Below are positions 1 to 8,511 of a stretch of DNA of 64,000 bases, piece after piece (position 1 is the stretch's first letter; every line of letters starts with the position of its first letter). The DNA is taken from NCBI RefSeq assembly GCF_006715485.1, contig NZ_VFNH01000006.1, forward strand, positions 124,001 through 188,000. Direction: 5' to 3'. A program made the translations under genes and the position numbers. Below the pieces are notes generated by a model, which did not search any database, was not told where the DNA came from, and saw nothing but the letters and a program-made list of their open reading frames with translations. Source of the DNA: Herbaspirillum sp. SJZ107. GTDB taxonomy: Bacteria > Pseudomonadota > Gammaproteobacteria > Burkholderiales > Burkholderiaceae_D.

Positions 1-462
1 ACCGAAGGCGCCGGCGTCGAGAAGATCTTGAACCTTACCAACGGCAAGGGCGCCGACTGCGGCTGCGAATGCGTTGGTTACCAGTGTTGCGACAAGCACG
101 GTAAGGAAGTCCCAAATCTGACAATGAATAACTTGGTGCAGACGGTTAAGGCCACTGGCGGCATCGGCGTGGTTGGTGTATTCCTCCCGCAGGATCCGAA
201 AGGTCCAGACGCGCTGGAAAAGGAAGGCAAGATTGCCTTCGATTTCGGCAATTTTTGGTTCAAGGGTCAGAAGATTGGCACCGGCCAAGCCAACGTCAAG
301 CATTACAACCGTTACTTGGCAAAATTGATTCATAAAGGTAAAGCGGCGCCCTCGCAGATCATTTCACACGAGCTTGCACTGGAGGATGCACCGACTGGCT
401 ATCGGAATTTTGATAAACGTGCCGAAGGGTGGACCAAAGTCGTGCTGAAACCTAATAAATAA
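1..462 (+). CDS. fdhA: Zinc-dependent formaldehyde dehydrogenase, C-terminal part (5' end outside window)
   Basis: The reading frame is open from the first base and ends with TAA at 460-462, so about 153 C-terminal residues are visible. The stretches GADCGCECVGYQ, VPNLTMNNLVQ and KIAFDFGNFWFKGQ are characteristic of glutathione-independent formaldehyde dehydrogenases of the Pseudomonas putida FdhA type. These are zinc- and NAD-dependent medium-chain dehydrogenases that oxidise formaldehyde to formate in the cytoplasm. The visible part covers the end of the nucleotide-binding domain and the C-terminal catalytic segment; the zinc ligands lie upstream of the window. No partner gene is seen on this side. 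The next 278 bases are AT-rich and non-coding. The family call is firm; the exact substrate is inferred. Confidence 0.85.
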   Translation, partial: TEGAGVEKILNLTNGKGADCGCECVGYQCCDKHGKEVPNLTMNNLVQTVKATGGIGVVGVFLPQDPKGPDALEKEGKIAFDFGNFWFKGQKIGTGQANVKHYNRYLAKLIHKGKAAPSQIISHELALEDAPTGYRNFDKRAEGWTKVVLKPNK

Positions 463-739
463 AGAAAATATTATTTATTGGCGCATGCTAAAAGACGATT
501 CACAAAATTAAAGCAGGCGATAGGTTTTACAATAAATGGTTATTTCGCGCAATTTTCTTTCATTTCGGGAAGTTAAGGAAAGAAGATTGCGCGGAAGCAG
601 TTTGCTACTTCCTAAATCGTCTCAAAGCTCGACTTTTTCCAATGATCCCGCGTAGCAGACGACTTCAATAAGTCAATCTAACAAGGCACGCGGTATTTTT
701 ACCATATCAGGTCAGTTACCCGACCCGCTGTAAATTCCA

Positions 740-1093
740 TCACTCCATAGCTTTCAATGAATCCATGAAGGATTCCACCGCCAGGGTGGAAGGAATATCG
801 ATCCGGAGACGCCCGCGTACGATGTCGCCCGGCGCGCCGAACATGGTCACCGCTTCATCGACCTCGCCCAGAATCCCTGCGACCCTGACCAGGAACGCCT
901 CGCCCTCCGCGGTGAGGCTCACCTTGCGCGTCGTGCGCTGGAACAGACGCACGCCGAGCGATGCTTCTAATTGATTGATGGCCAGTGTCACTTGGGGGCG
1001 GCCCATCTGCAGCGCTTCAGCGACCTTCGTAGAACTCTGGAGTTCAGCAAGCCTGGAAAACAGGCGCATCGATTGAAGCGGCTCCATCGACAC
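740..1093 (-). pseudogene. Truncated LysR-type regulator (DNA-binding half only)
   Basis: The 117-residue product begins with a complete LysR winged helix-turn-helix (residues about 5-65, with ALQMGRPQVTLAINQLEASLG as the recognition region) and the start of the linker helix (FLVRVAGILGEVDEA). It stops after about 117 residues, where LysR regulators normally have about 300; the effector-binding domain is missing. The start is GTG at 1093, or ATG at 1087. A complete helix-turn-helix without the sensor domain suggests a decayed gene, although a short DNA-binding protein cannot be excluded. It points away from the HxlR gene, whose 3' end is about 110 bases away. Confidence 0.7.
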
Positions 1094-1201
1094 ATCTTTC
1101 TTGGTAGTGGGTACGGCCTGGCCGCGTGCGGCCAGGCGCCGGCAAAAGCCGATTATAGAGTCCGAATTGTTATCGTCGAATACAACAATCAGCTCGGCGA
1201 T

Positions 1202-1627
1202 TCAGGAAAGCGGCAAGGCTTCGCTTTCATCTTCGACGATCTCGGCTTGGCCGGAAGCTGCTCTGTTGCGTTCTACCGTATCGAGCAGTACGGAATTGGC
1301 TTCGGCCCAATCGTAAAGTGCCAGCAAAGGCTCGACGAACTTCTGTCCAAGCTCCGTCAGCGAATATTCGACTGCGGGTGGAACCACCTGGTGCACCTTC
1401 CTCGACAACAGCTGGTCGGCTTCGAGCTCGCGCAAGGTCTGGGTGAGCATCTTCTTCGAAATTCCCGGCATGCTGCGCTGTAAATGGCCAGTCCGTAGCG
1501 GACCGAAACTAAGGACGTAGATCACCATGGACGTCCATTTGGGCGTCAATAGCATGTGGATACGCCGCGGTGGACAGGTTTCACTGATGACCAGTGGACC
1601 GGGAGGATGACGAACGGTGGAAGCCAT
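1202..1627 (-). CDS. HxlR-family transcriptional regulator
   Basis: The 141-residue protein has the HxlR winged-helix core: KWTSMVIYVLSFGPLRTGHLQ, then PGISKKMLTQTLRELEADQLL (recognition helix) and a wing ending in VEYSLTELGQ. It lacks the usual N-terminal cysteine of redox-sensing HypR/QorR members in the expected place, but has CPPRR at residues 18-22 near the N-terminus. HxlR regulators next to quinone or aldehyde oxidoreductases commonly repress them and respond to electrophiles. Here the gene is divergent from the oxidoreductase at 1747, with a perfect palindrome close to its start codon. Regulation of the two downstream oxidoreductases is inferred from this layout. Confidence 0.85.
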   Translation of the reverse strand: MASTVRHPPGPLVISETCPPRRIHMLLTPKWTSMVIYVLSFGPLRTGHLQRSMPGISKKMLTQTLRELEADQLLSRKVHQVVPPAVEYSLTELGQKFVEPLLALYDWAEANSVLLDTVERNRAASGQAEIVEDESEALPLS

Positions 1628-1746
1628 GGTTACCTATAGGTGCCTATGATCCTAAAAAGTGCCTAATTTACAGGCGGGGCCTTATGGATCAATATTACCC
1701 CACATTCAGTTTGCCCCCAAGGGCCACATTCACAAGGAACCAATAC
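1628..1746. promoter_or_regulatory. Divergent promoter region with HxlR-type palindrome
   Basis: Between the HxlR gene and the oxidoreductase lies a perfect 10-bp palindrome, ACCTATAGGT, at 1632-1641, four bases upstream of the regulator's start codon, followed by a partial repeat (GTGCCTATGATCC). HxlR dimers bind short symmetric sites of this type, so this is a candidate autoregulatory operator. An AAGGA ribosome-binding site lies at about 1733-1738 before the ATG at 1747. The operator role is inferred from position and symmetry. Confidence 0.5.
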
Positions 1747-2751
1747 ATGACTACCCAAGCCACCATGCGCGCACTCGTCCTGAACGACTACGCCGACGGC
1801 AAATTCATCGATACCCAGGTGACCCGGCCAGCACCGAAAGCGGGCGAAGTGCTGGTACAGATCGCTGCCAGCGGCGTCAATCCGATCGACTACAAGATCC
1901 GCACCGGTGCAGCGCCGTATGCCATGCCCGAACTGCCTGCGATTCTCGGCACCGATCTGGCAGGCACGGTCGTCGAGGTCGGTGAAGACGTGAGCGACTT
2001 CAAGGTCGGCGACGAGGTGTACGGATTGGCTGGCGGCGTGCGTGGCATTCCGGGAACGCTCGCCGAATATGCGGCCGTCGACGCTCGCCTGTTGGCACCG
2101 AAGCCAAAGAACCTTAGTATGCGCGAAGCGGCTGCGTTGCCGCTGGTGTTTCTGACCGCTTGGGAAGGTCTGGTCGACCGTGCCGGCGTACATGCTGGCC
2201 AGCGCGTGCTGATCCAGGGCGGCGCGGGTGGTGTTGGTCACGTGGCAGTGCAGATCGCCCGTGCGCTCGGCGCCGACGTGTATGCGACTGCCTCGGCGGC
2301 TAAGCACGCCGTCATCAAAGGCTACAGCGCTACGCCCATCGATTATCGCGACGCCAAGGTCGTGGACTACGTCGAGAAGTATGCAAATGGCGTTGGCTTC
2401 GACGTGGTCTATGACACCGTCGGCGGACAGACACTGGACGACTCACTTGTTGCGGCCAGGCCTTATGGACACGTTCTCAGCTGCTACGCTTTCGCGGAGC
2501 ACAATCTGGCGCCAAGCTCTCTGCGCTGCGTGACATTGTCCGGTATCTTCGTGCTGCTCCCCATGCTGAGCGGTGAAGGACGAGCCCACCATGGCGACAT
2601 CCTGCGCGAGGCGACCCGCCTGGCGGAGCAGGGCAAACTGAAACCCTTGGTCGACGAACGGCGCTACACTTTGGCCGACACGCATGCCGCGCATGACGCT
2701 CAGGAGGCCGGCAAGGCCCTTGGCAAGATCGTGATCGACGTCGCTTCCTGA
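1747..2751 (+). CDS. NADP-dependent zinc-free quinone oxidoreductase-like protein (MDR superfamily)
   Basis: The 334-residue protein has the medium-chain reductase fold: an N-terminal GroES-like domain (GEVLVQIAASGVNPIDYKIR, then GTDLAGTVVEVGEDV) and a Rossmann domain with GGAGGVGHVAVQIARALGA as the nucleotide-binding loop. Catalytic zinc cysteines are absent, as in quinone oxidoreductases and related enoyl reductases. The likely role is NADPH-dependent reduction of quinones or activated double bonds in the cytoplasm. An in-frame extension upstream exists, but the ATG at 1747 has an AAGGA site at the right distance and begins exactly where the family begins. The next oxidoreductase starts within ten bases, so the two probably form an operon under the divergent HxlR regulator. 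Confidence 0.88.
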   Translation: MTTQATMRALVLNDYADGKFIDTQVTRPAPKAGEVLVQIAASGVNPIDYKIRTGAAPYAMPELPAILGTDLAGTVVEVGEDVSDFKVGDEVYGLAGGVRGIPGTLAEYAAVDARLLAPKPKNLSMREAAALPLVFLTAWEGLVDRAGVHAGQRVLIQGGAGGVGHVAVQIARALGADVYATASAAKHAVIKGYSATPIDYRDAKVVDYVEKYANGVGFDVVYDTVGGQTLDDSLVAARPYGHVLSCYAFAEHNLAPSSLRCVTLSGIFVLLPMLSGEGRAHHGDILREATRLAEQGKLKPLVDERRYTLADTHAAHDAQEAGKALGKIVIDVAS

Positions 2752-2760
2752 AGGATGGGT

Positions 2761-3753
2761 ATGACCATGTCGCAGGTGGTTCGATTTCATGAACTTGGCG
2801 GCCCGGGTGTATTGCGGTTGGAGCAGCGCAGTGTCCCTGAGGCCGCAGATGGCGAAGTACTCATCGAGGTGCAGGCGATCGGCTTGAATCGGGCGGACAA
2901 GATGTTCCGCATGGGCCAGTATCTCGAGACGGCGCAACTGCCATCCATGCTGGGCTTGGAGGCGGTTGGCATGATCGCTGCACTTGGCCCGTCGGTGCAA
3001 GGATTCGCGGTCGGCGACATGGTCGGCGTCCTGCCCGGGTTCGAGCTCGGCAGATATGGCACCTATGCCGAGCATGCGTTGATTCCCGCTACCCACCTTG
3101 TCCCGCAACCGGCCGGCTTGTCCGCGGTGGAGGGAGCTGGCCTGTGGATGGCCTATCTGACCGCATACGGCGGTCTCGTGGAGGCCGGAGGACTTGGCAA
3201 AGGAGACTGGATTGCCATCACCGCTGCATCAAGCAGCGTAGGCTTGGCTGCGATACAGGTTGCACGCCAGGTAGGTGCGCGGCCCATCGCGGTGACACTG
3301 ACCAGCACAAAGCGCGATGCACTGTTGGCTGCTGGGGCCGAAGCCGTCATCAGCACGTCAGACGAGCCGTTGGAGAGCCGCCTGCGCGAACTGGCGCCGT
3401 ACGGGATCCAGTGCGCGTTCGACGCGGTCGGCGGTCCGCAAGTGAACCAGCTCGCAGGGGCCATGGCCAAGCGCGGAACGATTGTCGTGCACGGCGCACT
3501 CAGTCCCGATGCGACGCCGTTTCCGCTAAAGCTGGCTTTGAAGCGCAGTCTTTCTGTGCGTGGTTTCGTGTACACGGAAGTGACCGAGGATGCAGCAGCG
3601 CTGCAGCGCGTCCGGACTTTTATCTCGGCAGGAATCGAAGCCGGTATCCTCCGGCCGCTCGTGGACAGGGTCTTCTCGCTGAGTGACGTCGTGGCAGCGC
3701 ACGAATACCTCGAATCGAACCAGCAGTTCGGCAAGATCGTGATGACAGTTTGA
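2761..3753 (+). CDS. Zinc-dependent alcohol dehydrogenase-like / quinone reductase (MDR superfamily)
   Basis: About 330 residues in the medium-chain reductase fold. The catalytic domain shows GEVLIEVQAIGLNRADKMFR and LGLEAVGMIAALGPSVQGF; the cofactor domain shows ITAASSSVGLAAIQVARQVGA. It lacks the zinc-binding cysteines, so a quinone or enone reductase is more likely than an alcohol dehydrogenase. Three ATG codons (2755, 2761, 2767) lie close together; the AAGGA at 2751-2755 fits 2761 best. It follows the 1747 gene almost without a gap and is probably co-transcribed. The two proteins share the fold but are clearly different in sequence, so this is not a simple tandem duplication. Confidence 0.85.
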   Translation: MTMSQVVRFHELGGPGVLRLEQRSVPEAADGEVLIEVQAIGLNRADKMFRMGQYLETAQLPSMLGLEAVGMIAALGPSVQGFAVGDMVGVLPGFELGRYGTYAEHALIPATHLVPQPAGLSAVEGAGLWMAYLTAYGGLVEAGGLGKGDWIAITAASSSVGLAAIQVARQVGARPIAVTLTSTKRDALLAAGAEAVISTSDEPLESRLRELAPYGIQCAFDAVGGPQVNQLAGAMAKRGTIVVHGALSPDATPFPLKLALKRSLSVRGFVYTEVTEDAAALQRVRTFISAGIEAGILRPLVDRVFSLSDVVAAHEYLESNQQFGKIVMTV

Positions 3754-3844
3754 GAGCGCTGCAACGTATTTGCTCAGCGTGGAAGCGCGGCAAGACTTCG
3801 CCCCGTCCGACAGCATTACTGGACGGGGCGATCGCTGTTGATGA

Positions 3845-4849
3845 TCAGTTCGACGGAAACGCCGACAGGACGAATTCGGCAAGCTCCTGCAGCACCTCGG
3901 TAGCCGGCCGGCGCGATGCTTTCAGATTGAAGGCGACATGGTTGACGCCCAGCTGCTGCAAGCCGCCGAGGTAGTCGATCAGCCTGTTGCGCCCGACCCG
4001 CAGGCCGGAATGGATGCGCATCAAGGGGTGATTTGCGTCGTCAGCCAGGTCGAAGAACAGGCCTTGGGCAAACGGCTTGAAGATGCCCGACTGCGTCTCC
4101 CGCTGCACAACGTCGCGCCATGTCGACACGATCGGTGCCAAGTGTTCGGGATTGACGAAGTAGTAAAGCCAGCCATCCGCATGCCGCGCAATCCACTCCA
4201 GATCCTGGCGGCTGCGTCCAGTGACGATGGCCGGAATTCGTCCGTGGGGCGGCTTTGGGAGCAAGTCCAGACTCCCATCCAACCTGCCAAAACGTTCGGA
4301 GTCGTGCACGGCGAACGCTTCCTGCAAACTGGCCCGGAACATCCCGAACGCATCGCGGAATCGCTCGCCGCGCGTCTCGAAATCGCCTTCTATGCCAAAT
4401 GCGGGGTACTCGCTCGGGCGATCGCCTGACGAAATGCCAAGTACCATGCGGCCGCCGGAAAGCTGGTCGACCGATGCAGCCTGTTTCGCCAGCAGCAGCG
4501 GATGGCGCAGGGTGATTACCGCGCTGCCTGTGGCCAGTGCGATGCTCTGGGTGCTGGCGGCGAGGAAGCCTAAATAGGTGAACGGTTCGTACAGCTGTCC
4601 GGTGTCACCGAACATCGGATCGAATAGTGGGACGTCACGCGCCCATACACCTGCAAAGCCTGCCTGGTCGGCGTAGCGCATGACGGTGACATGATCGCGC
4701 ATCGTCGGCGCCGGCATATCGGGGTATGCCTCCAGTGGCAAGATGAATCCGAGTGTCAGCCGGCCGGGCGCGAACATTCGCCGGAAACCAGCATGATGCT
4801 CGACGTACTCGGAAAAGGGCCACTCGCGCGGTACTGTAGTGTCGTCCAT
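3845..4849 (-). CDS. LLM-class flavin-dependent oxidoreductase
   Basis: The 334-residue protein has the bacterial luciferase-like (alpha/beta)8 fold: an N-terminal strand RLTLGFILPLEAYP, YADQAGFAGVWARDVPLFDP, LATGSAVITLRHPLLLAKQAASVDQL, and SGGRMVLGISSGDRP, which forms part of the flavin-binding surface. Family members use reduced FMN or F420 to oxidise varied substrates; the substrate here is unknown. The start at 4849 is chosen because an AAGGAG site precedes that ATG; longer in-frame starts have none. It converges on the oxidoreductase pair upstream. Just beyond its start lies the broken tail of another dehydrogenase cut by an insertion sequence, so the locus once held more oxidoreductases. 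Confidence 0.88.
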   Translation of the reverse strand: MDDTTVPREWPFSEYVEHHAGFRRMFAPGRLTLGFILPLEAYPDMPAPTMRDHVTVMRYADQAGFAGVWARDVPLFDPMFGDTGQLYEPFTYLGFLAASTQSIALATGSAVITLRHPLLLAKQAASVDQLSGGRMVLGISSGDRPSEYPAFGIEGDFETRGERFRDAFGMFRASLQEAFAVHDSERFGRLDGSLDLLPKPPHGRIPAIVTGRSRQDLEWIARHADGWLYYFVNPEHLAPIVSTWRDVVQRETQSGIFKPFAQGLFFDLADDANHPLMRIHSGLRVGRNRLIDYLGGLQQLGVNHVAFNLKASRRPATEVLQELAEFVLSAFPSN

Positions 4850-4917
4850 TGTTTGCTCCTTGTGCGTGGATTTGGCCGTATCGCCGGCCAGGGCTTCCGG
4901 CCGGCTGGGGGCCAAAA

Positions 4918-5040
4918 TCAGTCGGCTACCTTGATCACGACCTTGCCAAACGCACCGCGCGCCAGGTGCTCGTAGGCCTGCACCGTGTCCTGGAAGGCTT
5001 AGACCTTGTCGATCACTGGCTTGATGGTAATCTCCCCGTT
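4918..5040 (-). pseudogene. 3' remnant of a medium-chain alcohol dehydrogenase
   Basis: Read on the minus strand, this stretch encodes GEITIKPVIDKV, then a stop, then AFQDTVQAYEHLARGAFG and KVVIKVAD, followed by TGA at 4918-4920. That is the typical C-terminus of an NAD(P)-dependent medium-chain dehydrogenase, with TAA in place of the conserved aromatic codon. About 300 N-terminal codons are missing, and the sequence breaks off at the IS3-family element just beyond. It is a dead gene fragment, probably left by the insertion and a deletion. Confidence 0.75.
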
Positions 5041-5051
5041 TTTAGAGCGAG

Positions 5052-5849
5052 CTAAAAGTAGAGGTTAAGCGGCAAGAGCAAGTTTCGTTGTGGTGTAATG
5101 CCGCCGAGTGCCATGTTGGGCCGGTCGTGATTGTAGGTCCACAGCCAGCGAGTGGCAAATTCCTGGATTTGGTCGAGCGTTTCAAAGAGGTGGTGAGCCA
5201 GCCGGTCATATCGCACGGTCAGGTTGTAGCGCTCGACATAAGCGTTTTGCTGAGGCTGGCCGGGCTGAATAAAATCGATGCGGATTCCACGTCTGGCTGC
5301 CCAAGCCAAGGTCACGGCGCTGATGTACTCTGGACCGTTGTCACAACGGATCGCATCCGGTGTGCTGCGCCATTTGATAATTCGGTCCAGCGACCTGATG
5401 ACACGTTCGGATGGCAGCGAGAAGTCGACCTCGATACCCAAGCCTTCGCGGTTGAAGTCATCGATGACGTTGAACAGGCGGATGCTGCGTCCGTCGGCAA
5501 GCTGGTCATGCATGAGGTCCATGGACCAGCTCTGGTTGATCGCGGTCGGCACGGCCAATGGCAGCGGCTTCTCGCGCACTAGTCGGTGGCGCGGCTTGAT
5601 GCGCAGGTTCAGCTCGAGCTCACGATAAATCCGGTAAACCCTTTTGTGGTTCCATTTGAAGCCTTTGACGTTGCGCAGGTACAGAAAGCACAGCCCGAAA
5701 CCCCAGTTGCGCTGGTTGTTCGTCAATCGCACCAGCCAATCAGCGATGACGCTGTTTTTCGCGTCCAGCTTGGCCTTGTATCGGTAGCAGGTCTGGCTGA
5801 TGCCAAACGCCCGGCACGCCAGGTTAATCGTGGCTGACCGCTGTGTCAC
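5052..5849 (-). CDS. IS3-family transposase OrfB (DDE integrase domain)
   Basis: The 265-residue protein has an HTH_21-like region (NWGFGLCFLYLRNVKGFKWNHKRVYRIYRELELNLRIKPR) followed by an rve integrase core. The catalytic acidic residues lie in WSMDLMHDQ (first Asp), RCDNGPEYIS (second Asp) and QQNAYVERYN (Glu). It reads in the same frame as OrfA and is separated from it only by a TGA and one codon; the start is GTG at 5849. Related elements usually make a fused OrfAB by frameshifting, so the in-frame TGA may be a nonsense mutation rather than a natural OrfA end. Whether the element is active is uncertain. Confidence 0.85.
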   Translation of the reverse strand: MTQRSATINLACRAFGISQTCYRYKAKLDAKNSVIADWLVRLTNNQRNWGFGLCFLYLRNVKGFKWNHKRVYRIYRELELNLRIKPRHRLVREKPLPLAVPTAINQSWSMDLMHDQLADGRSIRLFNVIDDFNREGLGIEVDFSLPSERVIRSLDRIIKWRSTPDAIRCDNGPEYISAVTLAWAARRGIRIDFIQPGQPQQNAYVERYNLTVRYDRLAHHLFETLDQIQEFATRWLWTYNHDRPNMALGGITPQRNLLLPLNLYF

Positions 5850-6182
5850 GGCTCACTGCGCCATCTCTCGCCGCTGAGATGGCACTACTTTTGTCAACGC
5901 CTCTGCGACAATCTCGGCCTTTAGGCGCTCCTCGGCATACATCTTCTTCAGGCGCCGATTCTCGTCCTCGAGTTCCTTCATGCGTGCCATCAGCGACGCA
6001 TCCATACCGCCGTACTTGGCGCGCCACTTGTAGAACGTGGCGTTGCTGATGCCGTGCTCGCGGCACAGCTCGGGTACGGGGCTGCCGGCTTCGGCTTGCT
6101 TGAGGATGGCGATGATCTGGCTGTCGGTAAAGCGGCACGTCTTCATTTAGAGCTTTCTGTTAAGTAGAAAATTCTACTTCTA
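5053..6182 (-). mobile_element. IS3-family insertion sequence (IS407-like), approximate borders
   Basis: The element carries an OrfA/OrfB transposase pair. Possible terminal repeats are TAAAAGTAGA at 5053-5062 and its near-inverse TCTACTTCTA at 6173-6182. No target duplication could be recognised. The sequences on the two sides come from different genes (a dehydrogenase tail and a Vgr-like fragment), so material was deleted at or after insertion. Borders are accurate to perhaps 10-20 bases. Confidence 0.7.
5853..6146 (-). CDS. IS3-family transposase OrfA
   Basis: The 97-residue protein begins MKTCRFTDSQIIAILKQAEA, with an HTH (PELCREHGISNATFYKWRAKYGG, residues about 25-47) and a leucine-zipper coiled coil (MARMKELEDENRRLKKMYAEE) that serves OrfA-OrfB multimerisation. 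OrfA binds the terminal inverted repeats. Size and architecture match IS407-type OrfA proteins. It ends in REMAQ before an in-frame TGA that separates it from OrfB. Confidence 0.88.
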   Translation of the reverse strand: MKTCRFTDSQIIAILKQAEAGSPVPELCREHGISNATFYKWRAKYGGMDASLMARMKELEDENRRLKKMYAEERLKAEIVAEALTKVVPSQRREMAQ

Positions 6183-6333
6183 AACGCGCTCTTTTTGTGG
6201 GGGGATTACCGTGGATGCGCACGCGCATGTAATCGATGGCGTCGCGGAACAGCAGCGATGCCATGGCGATCTCGCCTGCGGTAAGGGGGCGCCAGCGCTG
6301 CGCATGCAGGCGGCGAACAGGTACGGCATCCAT
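6160..6333 (-). pseudogene. 5' fragment of a Vgr-related / RHS-type hypothetical protein
   Basis: The minus strand reads VRRLHAQRWRPLTAGEIAMA, then SLLFRDAIDYMRVRIHGNPP before running into the end of the IS3-family element and a stop. The pattern LTxGEIxxA...FxDAIDYxRVRIH is typical of small Vgr-related proteins and predicted peptidases that have no firm function. Only the first 57 codons from ATG 6333 remain. It is the gene on the other side of the IS insertion and is inactive. The family link is made from memory of this motif and is moderately certain. Confidence 0.5.
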
Positions 6334-6580
6334 CGGTTCTTTTGCAAAGTTAAGAGGCTTGGCAAGCTTAACTTAGATTGCTCGGATACCGTTTTGAACA
6401 GCTCCTTCGAGAGCATGACCGCGTCAAAGACGCCTTTCATCAAAAGTGTTGAGACCGACCACTATCGACCCGCAAGCAGTCCTTGCCGATTCCATGAAGC
6501 GGTCGTTCAACGCCCGCGCCAAGCTACGACTCGCTGGCGCCGCCAGTGAGCCGTCGACTTGAGCGACTTGTCGGGCTTGC

Positions 6581-6883
6581 TCAGCCCGGCAGCTTTGCCG
6601 CAAGAACGTCAACCTTTTCGATTGACGGCGGCTGGGCGAATAACTCACCCGCTTTTTCCATGAGCGCGGCCGCGACTTCGCCGGAAAGATGAGCTTGCCG
6701 CCCAGCCTCATCTGGAAACGCGTCAAAGATGCCAAAGGTTGACGGCCCCAGGCGGATGCCGAACCAAGCTGTAGTAGCTGGCTCTGCCTGAACGAGGGGA
6801 AGACCACTTAACAGAAAGCTTTCTACGTCTTTCTCCTTACCTGGCTTGGCTTCAAGACGAACGAACAACGCGAGTTTGACCAT
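6581..6883 (-). CDS. ABM-family (antibiotic biosynthesis monooxygenase) protein
   Basis: The 100-residue protein MVKLALFVRLEAKPGKEKDV... has the dimeric alpha/beta-barrel ABM pattern: a first beta strand LALFVRLEAKPGKE, AEPATTAWFGIRLGPSTFGIFDAF in the middle, and AHLSGEVAAALMEKAGELF helices near the end. ABM proteins act as small cofactor-free oxygenases or as quinol monooxygenases (YgiN type). The start at 6883 follows an AGGAG site; an upstream in-frame ATG lacks one. No operon partner is visible. Function beyond the fold is unknown. Confidence 0.8.
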   Translation of the reverse strand: MVKLALFVRLEAKPGKEKDVESFLLSGLPLVQAEPATTAWFGIRLGPSTFGIFDAFPDEAGRQAHLSGEVAAALMEKAGELFAQPPSIEKVDVLAAKLPG

Positions 6884-7078
6884 GACATATCTCCTATTAT
6901 TAAACAGACAGCAATTCACGCATTTTCCAGCGAGCCGAATGCAATGATGACCGGACCGCCACCACTTGCGGCGAAGCGACTTTCTTCACGTGCCCGAAAG
7001 CAGTTCGCTAGCGAAGGACCGATACCGATTGAATGCGCAGCCAATACCGTATGGTAAAAGCGTTTCAGTATAGTATAT

Positions 7079-7507
7079 GGCGATGTTGCTCACAGGGCAA
7101 GCGACGGCGCTTACGATACGAAGGACTGTCATGAAGCCATCGCGTTGCGCGCCGCGCATGCCATTATCCCGACCCGTAAGAACGCCAAGCCCTGGAAGGC
7201 AAACCGCTGCGGTGCCGATGCACGTAACGACATTCTGCGGACGACAACAAGGGTGGGACGGGCAATATGGAAGAGATGGAGCGGCTACCACCGGCGCAGC
7301 CTTGTTGAAACCAAGATGCGCTGCTTCAAGCTGCTGGGCGAGCGTGTCATGGCGCGCGACTTTGACCGTCAGGTTGCCGAGTTACAAGTGCGGGCTGCCG
7401 TGCTGAACCGGTTCACTCGGCTGGGTACTCCAGTTACGGTCCCAGTGTTATAAAACGAACTACAAATGGCGTTAGCTCGGCCTTCGCTCGATTTACGCAA
7501 CAAAGCC
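7079..7507 (+). mobile_element. 3' remnant of an IS5-family insertion sequence
   Basis: From about 7079 the frame reads DGAYDTKDCHEAIALRAAHA, then IIPTRKNAKPWK, GRAIWKRWSGYHRRSLVETK, and MARDFDRQVAELQVRAAVLN, ending at 7453. This is the C-terminal third of an IS5-family transposase, with the catalytic glutamate in RRSLVETKM. The right inverted repeat is visible at about 7489-7508: the inverse reads GGGCTTTGTTGCGTAAATC, which matches IS5-family ends. The 5' two thirds, including the first aspartates, and the left end are missing, so the copy is dead. Confidence 0.75.
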
Positions 7508-8357
7508 CCTCTAATGCTTTTGACTCTTCCCTTGTCGCAATTTCTTGAGATTTTATTTCTAGTTTGGCCCCAACTTCTGTCGGCACCGTATATTCCCATC
7601 TTCTGCATGGCGCTGTGTGGTCTGCTTCAAGCGTGGCTGCTCGGTGTCATGTTACGTTGGCTACGCCGTCCCGCAGAATCGCGAACACGTTAACGTCTGC
7701 TCTGGGTCGATCTCGGCCGTTCGCCTTGAGCCAGACGTTGGCTACAGCGGGCGCGACCGGCTCAACCCGCGAAGTGGCATTTTTCCTTCACAAAGTGCGG
7801 CATTTTTGCTTCAACGGACGACGGGGTTTAGGGACGGAAAATGGCCAACGGCCAGGGCAAAGGATTGCATAACGGCAATATTTTTCGAATGAATGGGACC
7901 GATCCGTAAGCGAGCTGACGCAGCAGACTTTGCGTCGCGAGCGAGTGACGTCACACTCGGATCCAGGCGGCCGGGCGAGATTGTTGATGATGAATTGACA
8001 GGCGAAGGATAAGTTCCGCAGGTACCGAGACCAGCGATTCGAATCGGCAGATTTTCCGTGACACATCACGGCATCGCATGCGATCGCTGTCGTGGAAGAA
8101 TGCTCAGCCGGAGGCTGGCATTCCAATACTTCCTGGCTGGGCTCTATTGGAAGAACTAAATGGCGGGCCGCGCAAACCCGACGGCTTCAAAAAATTGTCG
8201 AGAGACCAACAGCAAACGCAAGGCGATGTGTGATCGAGCGAGTTCGGCCTGGCCTAGCGCAAGCAATCCCCTAGGGTCGTGCAATTTCAGCATCCCTAGC
8301 GCCAAAGCTAATCAAGAACACTGCACACTGCAGTCTTGAGACAGGAGAGAAACGGGC

Positions 8358-8383
8358 AAAAAAATACCCGCCGGGAGGCGGGT
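8358..8383 (-). terminator. Rho-independent terminator, minus strand
   Basis: On the minus strand a 7-bp stem ACCCGCC / GGCGGGT encloses the loop TCCC and is followed by ATTTTTTT. This is a strong intrinsic terminator. No convincing gene lies upstream of it on that strand, so it either ended a gene that has decayed or ends a small RNA starting within the preceding 150 bases. Confidence 0.75.
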
Positions 8384-8511
8384 TGAATCTATTTTCTTGG
8401 AAGAAGATAGAGGAGACATGTTCATCATGCTGCATTGCACAACAATTGTCCAATGACGATTTGTGATATCCGTGATCAACCAACCCCATCTCTCACGTTC
8501 GTAACTACAAA

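Noticed and set aside
6424..6807. A 127-codon minus-strand frame next to the ABM gene
   Set aside because: It overlaps the ABM gene in another frame on the same strand; only the ABM frame has a family match and an AGGAG site.
7466..7693. A 75-codon plus-strand frame with hydrophobic segments
   Set aside because: It begins inside the IS5 remnant's terminal repeat, with no ribosome-binding site; it is more likely chance coding after the remnant.
8271..8489. A 72-codon minus-strand frame across the terminator near 8360
   Set aside because: The frame reads straight through a strong terminator stem and has no recognisable family; it is not treated as a gene.
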